Of a stretch of DNA of 5,385 nucleotides, positions 1 through 5,063 are shown piece by piece. Position numbers and translations under genes: made by a program. Under the pieces are notes generated by a model. That model made no database searches and was not told the DNA's origin. It saw only the letters and a program-made list of their open reading frames with translations. How positions within the stretch are numbered: the first letter of the stretch is position 1; every line of letters begins with the position of its first letter. Origin of the DNA: an uncultured Ruminococcus sp. (GTDB lineage: Bacteria > Bacillota > Clostridia > Oscillospirales > Ruminococcaceae); contig CAJTOG010000097.1 of assembly GCA_910577575.1 (NCBI GenBank), positions 1 through 5,385 of the forward strand. The letters run 5' to 3'.

Positions 1-1007
1 AAATATGTTCCACCAATGATATCAACATCATTGCTTTCAACCATAGCTCCAAATCCCAGCATTGGAGAATAATTCTCATAAATAGAATGAACTGTTCCAC
101 TTTTCATATAATCATATTGAACTCCAAGATATTCTTTATTAGTATAAAAATAAAATCCGTATATGTCATTTGTAACTTCAAATACATCAACGCTTCTTAC
201 TACTGTTCTGCAATTTTTTTCCTTTGGATACGGTAAAGTATTTACATAATTCTCATAAAATGATACGGCTTCATTTATCTGCATTTCTTTGTCTGAAAGT
301 TTATATGATTCTGTACTTTCAGGCCAATATGAAGCTACTATTTTCATATGATTTGCAGGACTAAAGGATTCCAAACAAGGATAGCGAATTTCTCCTGTCA
401 TGGAATCGGTTATTTTCAAATCGCTTAATTCTACAGTTTTACCCTTACTGATAGTAGTATTTCCATATCCCATAGGATTTCCTATTTCAAGACAAACAGG
501 TGAATTCCATTCTTGCAGATTTCTATACCAAGTTTCATCATAAACAAAATAAGCACGTCCTTCAGCACCAGAAACCAACTTCTCGTAATTTTCTTCCACT
601 TTATTAAGATCCTGTATTACGTTGCCTTCTTCGTCATATTCAATTTTAGAATTTTCTCCATAATAAAGAAAATAATCGTTATCCATTTTATGATTTGGAA
701 AAAGGTATTCAAACAGTTTCAAAAAATCATCATGGTATTTTTCCATATCATATTCGAGAGATGGCCTTGAAGTATATGAGTAAATCTCATTTATATCATT
801 AGGAAGTATAAAACGTATTTCTTTGTCAGCGGTAAGATTAGGTATATTGTCAAAAGCCCCTGAGAAGTTATTTTCTATATTACTAAGTTCTGACACCAAT
901 AAATTTCCTGTCTCAACTACCTTTGATGTTTTATTATTTTGACTACATCCTACTAATGATAATGACATAAATAATGCTGTTGTCAATGAAATAAGCTTAA
1001 TATTCAT
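1..1007 (-). CDS. Predicted lipoprotein of unknown function, 3' end cut by window edge
   Basis: An uninterrupted frame runs from an ATG at 1007 to the left edge, giving 335 complete codons with no stop, so the C-terminus is missing. The start is supported by AGGAAG at 1015-1020, 7 nt upstream. Residues 1-20 form a type II signal peptide: Lys4, a hydrophobic run, then the lipobox L18-V-G-C21. The mature protein should be lipidated on Cys21 and anchored on the outer face of the cytoplasmic membrane. It is acidic and rich in Tyr, Asn and Glu, with no transmembrane segment after the signal and no catalytic motif I can name. The later part (residues about 240-335, with an LSDKEMQINEAVSFYENY stretch and a VDVFEVTNDIYGFYFY stretch) looks like an uncharacterised extracellular lipoprotein type I associate with Ruminococcus-like Clostridia; that is recollection, not a search. 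It lies about 95 bp downstream of the small secreted protein gene, with a stem-loop between them, so read-through expression is possible. Confidence 0.88.
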   Translation of the reverse strand, partial: MNIKLISLTTALFMSLSLVGCSQNNKTSKVVETGNLLVSELSNIENNFSGAFDNIPNLTADKEIRFILPNDINEIYSYTSRPSLEYDMEKYHDDFLKLFEYLFPNHKMDNDYFLYYGENSKIEYDEEGNVIQDLNKVEENYEKLVSGAEGRAYFVYDETWYRNLQEWNSPVCLEIGNPMGYGNTTISKGKTVELSDLKITDSMTGEIRYPCLESFSPANHMKIVASYWPESTESYKLSDKEMQINEAVSFYENYVNTLPYPKEKNCRTVVRSVDVFEVTNDIYGFYFYTNKEYLGVQYDYMKSGTVHSIYENYSPMLGFGAMVESNDVDIIGGTY

Positions 1008-1048
1008 AAAAACACTTCCTTTTAATATGTATATTTTAATTTGAAAGG

Positions 1049-1083
1049 GGCGATAATAGCAAAATCCCTTCACTATTATCGCC
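1049..1083 (-). terminator. Stem-loop between the secreted-protein and lipoprotein genes
   Basis: A perfect 11-bp inverted repeat, GGCGATAATAG (1049-1059) and CTATTATCGCC (1073-1083), encloses a 13-nt loop. It begins 18 nt after the stop codon of the 138-residue gene. On the minus strand the stem is followed by CCTTTC and then A/T-rich sequence, so the U-tract is short and interrupted. I read it as a weak or partial terminator, or an mRNA-stabilising hairpin, that would let some transcription reach the lipoprotein gene. A poor promoter-like pair (TTGCTA at 1057-1062, TAAAAT at 1033-1038, 18-bp spacer) overlaps the stem and could drive the lipoprotein gene separately; this is weak evidence. 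Confidence 0.7.
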
Positions 1084-1101
1084 TTATGGGTGTGATGCTT
1101 T

Positions 1102-1518
1102 TTATCTATTAGTTATATTGCCCTTTGACCAGAAAGTATCAGGAGCTGTAGGCGTATAAGCAGATACTCTATAACTTATAGAAATGTTAACAACAGGTGA
1201 ACCTACGCTGGGATTGCATACCACTGAGCCGGTATTTGTAATCTTTTTTTCAGCCATTGTGTAGTTGGTACAGTTAATGTATGTATAACCTGTAACAGCA
1301 TTGGCGTTTGAGTGTGAATTGTAGTTGCAATTAGCATTTGCTCCATTTCCTTGATGCCAAACAGTAATGTATGCTGTTTTACTTGCACTTCCGGGTGCAC
1401 CGCCACTCACATGAGATGCTTCCCAAGCTACAGCATTTGCACTCATGCCAACTATTCCAACAGCAAGTGATGCTACTGCCATAACAGAAGCAGCGATTTT
1501 CTTAAAAGTATTTTTCAT
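1102..1518 (-). CDS. Small Sec-secreted protein of unknown function (138 aa)
   Basis: The ATG at 1518 is fixed by a near-ideal AGGAGG at 1527-1532, 8 nt upstream. Residues 1-29 are a classic Sec signal peptide: Lys2, Lys6 and Lys7, a hydrophobic core of about residues 8-25, then the A27-N-A29 cleavage motif (A29-V-A31 is an alternative). The mature chain of about 108 residues starts near Trp32. It is rich in Asn, Ser, Thr, Gly, Ala and Tyr, has few charged residues and probably folds as beta strands. It has three cysteines (64, 83, 101), an odd number, so one disulphide plus a free thiol or a covalent dimer is possible. No membrane anchor, LPXTG motif or double-glycine leader is visible. The lipoprotein gene follows after a stem-loop. 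I do not recognise the family. A secreted antimicrobial, matrix or adhesion protein would fit the size and export, but this is guesswork. The promoter region carries phased repeats that suggest dedicated regulation. Confidence 0.9.
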   Translation of the reverse strand: MKNTFKKIAASVMAVASLAVGIVGMSANAVAWEASHVSGGAPGSASKTAYITVWHQGNGANANCNYNSHSNANAVTGYTYINCTNYTMAEKKITNTGSVVCNPSVGSPVVNISISYRVSAYTPTAPDTFWSKGNITNR

Positions 1519-1583
1519 AATAAATACCTCCTGTGTTTTAGAAATTATTTTTATTCGTGTATTGTGTTTCTTAAATTATGTCA

Positions 1584-1612
1584 ATTATACTGATTCTATT
1601 TATGAAAGAATA
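1584..1612 (-). promoter_or_regulatory. Likely promoter of the small secreted protein gene
   Basis: A consensus -10 box, TATAAT, reads on the minus strand at 1584-1589. A 17-bp spacer would place the -35 at 1607-1612, where the sequence (TATTCT) is poor, as expected for an activator-dependent promoter. Transcription would start near 1577, leaving a leader of about 60 nt before the ATG. A consensus TTGACA (1579-1584) overlaps the -10; paired 17 bp downstream with TACACG (1556-1561) it could form an alternative promoter with a weak -10. Which one works cannot be told from sequence. Confidence 0.5.
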
Positions 1613-1613
1613 T

Positions 1614-1642
1614 AATCAGTATTATATACATTAAATCAGTAT
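1614..1642 (-). repeat. Two 9-bp direct repeats, 20 bp apart, upstream of the promoter
   Basis: ATACTGATT reads on the minus strand at 1634-1642 and again at 1614-1622: identical 9-mers with start-to-start spacing of 20 bp, just upstream of the presumed -35 region. A third, inverted copy lies at 1587-1595, overlapping the -10 box. Direct repeats phased by about two helical turns and abutting the -35 are the usual layout for an activator dimer, such as LytTR-type response regulators. The base sequence is not a clear match to the LytTR consensus, so the class of regulator is open. Confidence 0.55.
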
Positions 1643-1659
1643 GACGTGAAACTGACCTC

Positions 1660-1677
1660 AATACAGATAACTGTATT
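1660..1677. repeat. Perfect 7-bp palindrome with 4-nt centre
   Basis: AATACAG (1660-1666) and CTGTATT (1671-1677) flank ATAA. No T-tract follows on either strand, so it is not a convincing terminator. It lies between the end of the pseudogene (1757) and the repeats upstream of the small secreted protein gene, where it could be an additional operator. The rest of 1678-1756 shows nothing beyond A/T-rich sequence. Confidence 0.35.
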
Positions 1678-1756
1678 TCCACAAAACTGATAAATGCTGC
1701 AAACAATTCTAAAATATAGGTTACTTAAAAAATTCTGATATTTAAACTATAAAACA

Positions 1757-2835
1757 TTATATACCATCAATATCTCTTCTTATTGCCACTTCAATAAGAC
1801 AATCATTTTCGTCAAATGCTAAGTAAGCAAAAACAATAGTGTGGAATGGGCTATGAAATTCTCCTAATTCAACGAATATCACTTTTTTTCCAACAATTCG
1901 GTTATTGGCATATTTTGAACCATTAAACATTTCATCAGTACTTGCAAAATCAACACGTTCAGTTATATTATTTGTTACATATTTCTTAATTTCTCAAAAA
2001 TGTAATTTCCAAATTACTATGCATCTATGATTAACATATTGAGTAATTTTAGATGGCAATGACCTTATATTATTTCCATCATTTAACTTAGCTTGATAAT
2101 TATCTTCAAAAAAACATAGATTTTATTAAATGATGGTATAACATAAATATAATTAAGAGAATAATCCCCTGTTAAATAACCCTCTTCAATATATTTTTTG
2201 ATATTTTGCTCACGTGTTAAATACAAAAAAATCCTTTTCTGAGATGATTTCTTCATAATAATTAAAACCAAAAAGTATGTTATCTTTTTATTCTTATTCA
2301 ATTATTGTAAGCTCCTTAATTTTTACAATATACACTCTTGTATTATAATCTTTGCTAACGGATTTATTTCAACTTTAGCAATTAAAATCCAAGCTTCTAT
2401 TCACATGACCCCAATCGTTTTTTGAATCATTAGTACAATAATTTATAAGTTTCATTTTCATTTATATCTTGATAAATATAAATATTTGGAATATAGGAAT
2501 ACTTATCAGGGTCAAAGTTTAAATATTTATAAACCTCAATATTATAATTTAAACCATTTTTTGTATATGCTACCACTTTATCAAAAGTACCAAGTCCAAT
2601 AGCAACACTTTCTTCAATGTTTATAGCATATTTTGATTATGTTGAGAAATCTTCTTCTGTATCGCCCCATGAATCTGTAACGTTATACGAAACAAAATAA
2701 TTATCATACACGAATTCTGCACTTTTGGTTTCTTCTGCAAATGCAGGAAATACTGACATCATTGATGAAGCCCAAGCTGAGCGAACCGACAATAATCCGG
2801 TTAATTCTTTGGTTGAATTTCATATTTGCTTTCAT
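1757..2835 (-). pseudogene. Heavily decayed gene for a secreted protein of about 350 aa
   Basis: Joining pieces from all three minus frames gives one continuous protein-like chain ending at the TAA at 1757-1759. It starts at 2835 with a signal peptide (MKANMKFNQRINRII, hydrophobic core), shifts frame at an extra A near 2763, and continues through the cleavage site FPAFA|EETKS. Later lesions: TAA at 2637-2639; a frameshift near 2435; TAA/TGA at 2375-2377 and 2369-2371 (or a compensating pair of frameshifts near 2383 and 2350); TAA at 2294-2296 and 2288-2290; frameshifts at two 7-base A/T runs (2225-2231, one base too many; 2108-2114, one too few); TGA at 1994-1996. The intact stretches (such as FDPDKYSYIPNIYIYQD, IEEGYLTGDYSLNYIYVIP and IVGKKVIFVELGEFHSPF) have normal protein composition. 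No further membrane segment or known catalytic motif is visible, and I do not recognise the family. The ATG at 2835 lacks a good ribosome site. A promoter survives about 125 bp upstream. Confidence 0.8.
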
Positions 2836-2883
2836 TCTGCGGATTTATATTACATTTTTAAGAAATTATATGATTTTCTCATA

Positions 2884-2922
2884 AATCAAAATAAAACTGA
2901 TTATAAATATATTATTTTGATT
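2884..2922 (-). repeat. 11-bp inverted repeat in the pseudogene leader
   Basis: AATCAAAATAA (2884-2894) and TTATTTTGATT (2912-2922) are perfect reverse complements around a 17-nt A/T-rich centre. The repeat lies between the promoter at 2961-2989 and the presumed start at 2835, so it would fold into a leader hairpin. It is A/T only apart from one pair and no clear U-tract follows, so I would not call it a terminator. The rest of the leader (2836-2955) is simple A/T-rich sequence. Confidence 0.4.
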
Positions 2923-2960
2923 AAAAGAATTATTATTAAAAAAATTTGTTCTTTAAAGTA

Positions 2961-2989
2961 ATTATATCACAAATACATTTGCTTTTCAA
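2961..2989 (-). promoter_or_regulatory. Strong sigma-A type promoter of the decayed gene
   Basis: Reading the minus strand: TTGAAA (2984-2989), an exact 17-bp spacer, then TATAAT (2961-2966), preceded by TGA, which also gives an extended -10 (TGn-TATAAT). Transcription would begin near 2954 and run into the pseudogene with a leader of about 120 nt. It is the best-formed promoter in the window. The -35 box overlaps the last codons of the doubtful 61-codon ORF. Confidence 0.7.
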
Positions 2990-2996
2990 TGTATTT
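2971..2996. promoter_or_regulatory. Palindrome covering the -35 box: probable operator
   Basis: AAATACATT (2971-2979) and AATGTATTT (2988-2996) form a perfect 9-bp inverted repeat with an 8-nt centre. It spans the -35 hexamer and most of the spacer of the 2961-2989 promoter, the usual place for a repressor. On the plus strand a short T-run follows the right arm, so a weak plus-strand terminator is an alternative, but there is no plus-strand gene for it to serve. Confidence 0.4.
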
Positions 2997-3171
2997 TTCT
3001 GTAACTATTTGTAATAAAATGTCGTTTTTGTCGAAAATACAAATATTTTCTGCTTACCTCTGCATCAGGTGTCGAGGTTATAACAAAAATTTTTATAGCA
3101 AAAAAATACAACAATAAAGCAGCAATACTCCAAAATACTGAGATTATTATATTTATTTTATGATATTTCAT
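2986..3171 (-). CDS. Doubtful small single-span membrane protein ORF (61 aa)
   Basis: An ATG at 3171 opens a 61-codon frame. Residues about 7-32 (IIISVFWSIAALLLYFFAIKIFVI) are strongly hydrophobic with a Trp, like a real membrane span. A basic tail rich in Arg, Lys and Tyr follows. Against it: no Shine-Dalgarno in the 20 bases before the ATG, no promoter I can place, and a stop codon (2986-2988) inside the -35 box of the next promoter. It may be a remnant of a larger gene in this decaying stretch, or chance in A/T-rich DNA, where hydrophobic ORFs are common. Confidence 0.22.
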   Translation of the reverse strand: MKYHKINIIISVFWSIAALLLYFFAIKIFVITSTPDAEVSRKYLYFRQKRHFITNSYRKIH

Positions 3172-3409
3172 TTATTAATGTTTTATTTTTTAACAGTGTT
3201 TATAAAGTCGGCTGCCTGCAATTATTTTAACTGATTATCACTTCTTTAGTTATACTCTAAGACCTTCGGGTTATGAACGATTAACATAAGGATTTCTGTT
3301 GTTTCTCAGCATACGGAACACGTTAAAATACGCCTATCTTGCGTCGTTTTTGAAATTTAGCATTACTTAGCTTACGCACTGCAAGCAACTTTTAAGGGGT
3401 AAAAAAGTA
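3172..3409. other. Gene-free spacer with a more GC-rich, scar-like patch
   Basis: No ORF with coding character lies between the doubtful membrane ORF and the ATPase terminator. The part at about 3260-3400 is less A/T-rich than its surroundings and contains the initiator-tRNA-like segment described separately. One minus frame here also gives a short protein-like run (AYFNVFRMLRNNRNPYVN) that ends at a stop beside the tRNA-like segment, with neither start nor ribosome site. I read the patch as leftover sequence from a recombination or insertion event rather than a gene. Confidence 0.4.
3261..3276 (-). other. 16-base fragment matching initiator tRNA (fMet), anticodon to variable loop
   Basis: The minus strand reads TCATAACCCGAAGGTC, which as I recall is identical to the conserved part of bacterial tRNA-fMet from the CAT anticodon through the 3' anticodon stem into the variable loop. 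The 5' anticodon stem is not preserved and no T-arm or acceptor sequence follows, so this is not a functional tRNA. Integrating elements often recombine within tRNA anticodon or T-arm sequence, so it could be an attachment-site remnant. No integrase is in the window. The nearby TTATG(9 nt)CATAA inverted repeat (3271-3289) overlaps its edge. Confidence 0.4.
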
Positions 3410-3435
3410 GGTTCATCCAAAAAGTAGGATGAACC
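3410..3435 (-). terminator. Rho-independent terminator of the ATPase operon
   Basis: On the minus strand, GGTTCATCC (from 3427-3435), loop TACTTTTT, and GGATGAACC (from 3410-3418) form a perfect 9-bp stem, followed at once by TACTTTTTTACC. It starts 14 nt after the ATPase stop codon. The loop and the tail share the same TACTTTTT sequence. This is a convincing intrinsic terminator and separates the ATPase operon from the decayed gene downstream. Confidence 0.85.
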
Positions 3436-3449
3436 AAAATAATTCTTAT

Positions 3450-5063
3450 TCATATATTTACAGAGAGATAAGAAAGTAGACTTCGTAATTCATCAACGTA
3501 TTCTGACTGAAGAATTTTATTTGGAGCATGACTTAAATAATCAATATGATTGATATTCACTTTTCCATCATACTTTCCTTTCTCTTCTGACTTTAATGTA
3601 GTTGTTAGTATAACTTGATTATCTATATTCTGACATAGCTTTATTATTATCTCTTCTTTCTGTGTTGACAAATCCTCAGCACGAAATGAATCAATTATAA
3701 TAGGATAATCATGCTTTAAAACCGACTGATAAGCTAACAATTTAACAATATAAAAGACTATCGCTTCACTACCAGAATACAATTCATTTTTTGGTGTAAA
3801 TAGATTAGTATATGTAGTATTACCACTAATATCTATTTTTTTATAAAAAGAATTCATAGTATCAATGAGTGTTTTAAAAAGCAACTCTCTCTTTTCTTTC
3901 ATGTCATTAACTACATCATCATTCTTAATAATTTGAGCATTAATTGACTCAATCTCACTTGTAATTTCATTTAAACGTTTATCTGCATCTGAAGCATTAA
4001 ATACTTCTTCTTTATAAGTAACTATTGATTCAAGAGTAACATCTTCATCCTGTAATAAACGGTTTAGATTATCCTGTTCATTAGTGATTTCAACAGTAAT
4101 TCTTTCTATTTCTTCTTCATAAGATGCTATTTTATCTTTTACCATTGATAAAATTTGACTCCTTAATTCTACAGTTGATACATCAAATGAAAATGAATTT
4201 TCTTTCTTACAATTTCCTAAAAAACTAATATTAGTTGAACCGCAATCCATGCACTGTAGTTTTCCACTTTTAATATTCCTATTTATAGATTGTAATTCTT
4301 TAAGTGTAGTTTCCCAATTTATTTTTTTCACTGTGCTACTGTTTCTTTCTTTTCTTAGCGTTCCTATTCTTTCCTTAAATTTTTGGATTTGACCTATCTT
4401 TTCTTGAAACGCCAAACGGTCACTTGTTGAGCTTAAATATGCAACAGGAAGTTTATTTGATTTAAGAATTTTATTTTGTTTCAAAAGCGACTTTTGCTCT
4501 TCTTTTAACGCACCTTTCTTTTCTTTTAACTTATCACATTCTTCTTGTGGGATTTTGCTTTTTGAAAATCCACAAAATGAATATATCATTTCAATGAAAT
4601 CGTTCTTATTGTAGAAACCTTTATTTGCAATATTGGACGTATCTTTATTATCCTGACCAACAAAAAATAGCTGAACAAACAAAACAGGGTCAACTATTTT
4701 ATTAATTCCATCCTTTGAAATTGTTGGTAAAGTAAAGATTTGCTTATTCCAATATCTTTTAAATTCTGATACATTATCAAAAGTCGAAAAGTCCAATTTA
4801 CTTCTTATTATAAAAGAATTTCCATGCCTGCATAAGCAATATTTTGTTCCTTCAATTTCAAATTCAACGTAATATATATAATTGCGATACTCAAAAGTTG
4901 CAGGAAAAGATGGCTCATTTCCTAAAGCATACATCATAGATTGAATAACAATTGTTTTTCCCTTGTTATTATCATCACTTGAAATTATATTAACCCCATC
5001 ACAGAAGTTTTTTTCTATAAAAGCTTCATTATGATTCCCGATACCTATTTTCAATATTTTCAT
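3450..5063 (-). CDS. ABC/SMC-like ATPase with coiled coil and Cys knuckle (537 aa)
   Basis: This has the split layout of SMC/Rad50-type ABC ATPases, which bind ATP as head dimers and usually act on DNA. The N-terminal lobe holds a P-loop at 30-37 (DDNNKGKT; G35-K36-T37 and N32 conserved, first Gly replaced by Asp30) and a possible Q-loop at Gln131 or Gln137. Residues about 172-265 and 296-410 are charged, Lys/Glu-rich helices likely to pair as a coiled coil. At the tip is C271-x2-C274-G-S with Cys285, like a zinc ribbon or hook missing one ligand. The C-terminal lobe has signature SGSE (430-433) and Walker B PIIID (454-458). Ser459 sits where ABC ATPases normally carry the catalytic Glu (Glu463 is nearby), and TTT (487-489) stands where the switch His would be. 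The start overlaps the preceding stop as ATGA, indicating translational coupling; AAGGA lies 12 nt upstream at 5076-5080. The exact family is not recognised. Multi-gene ABC-ATPase defence systems (ABC-3C, Lamassu-like) are the closest idea, by inference. Confidence 0.92.
   Translation of the reverse strand: MKILKIGIGNHNEAFIEKNFCDGVNIISSDDNNKGKTIVIQSMMYALGNEPSFPATFEYRNYIYYVEFEIEGTKYCLCRHGNSFIIRSKLDFSTFDNVSEFKRYWNKQIFTLPTISKDGINKIVDPVLFVQLFFVGQDNKDTSNIANKGFYNKNDFIEMIYSFCGFSKSKIPQEECDKLKEKKGALKEEQKSLLKQNKILKSNKLPVAYLSSTSDRLAFQEKIGQIQKFKERIGTLRKERNSSTVKKINWETTLKELQSINRNIKSGKLQCMDCGSTNISFLGNCKKENSFSFDVSTVELRSQILSMVKDKIASYEEEIERITVEITNEQDNLNRLLQDEDVTLESIVTYKEEVFNASDADKRLNEITSEIESINAQIIKNDDVVNDMKEKRELLFKTLIDTMNSFYKKIDISGNTTYTNLFTPKNELYSGSEAIVFYIVKLLAYQSVLKHDYPIIIDSFRAEDLSTQKEEIIIKLCQNIDNQVILTTTLKSEEKGKYDGKVNINHIDYLSHAPNKILQSEYVDELRSLLSYLSVNI

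Noticed and set aside
513..770. 85-codon plus-strand ORF rich in Phe and Ile
   Set aside because: It is antisense to the intact lipoprotein gene and has the skewed Phe/Ile composition of an A/T-rich opposite strand.
1203..1406. 67-codon minus-strand ORF
   Set aside because: It lies wholly inside the 138-residue secreted protein gene in another frame and has no ribosome site of its own.
2083..2301. 72-codon minus-strand ORF
   Set aside because: Its middle part is one segment of the decayed secreted-protein gene; both ends are frameshift artefacts, and its start is a TTG within the pseudogene.
2725..2961. 78-codon plus-strand ORF
   Set aside because: It runs antisense across the signal-peptide region of the pseudogene and its leader and ends in A/T-rich non-coding sequence. 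No ribosome site or promoter was seen.
3020..3035. Two TGTCG motifs, one extended to TGTCGAA like a Spo0A box, upstream of the pseudogene promoter
   Set aside because: A seven-base match alone is expected by chance, and there is no evidence that the host uses Spo0A here.
3330..3350. ACGC/GCGT mini-hairpin followed by a T-run on the plus strand
   Set aside because: The stem is only 4 bp with an internal loop, and no plus-strand gene ends nearby, so a terminator is not supported.
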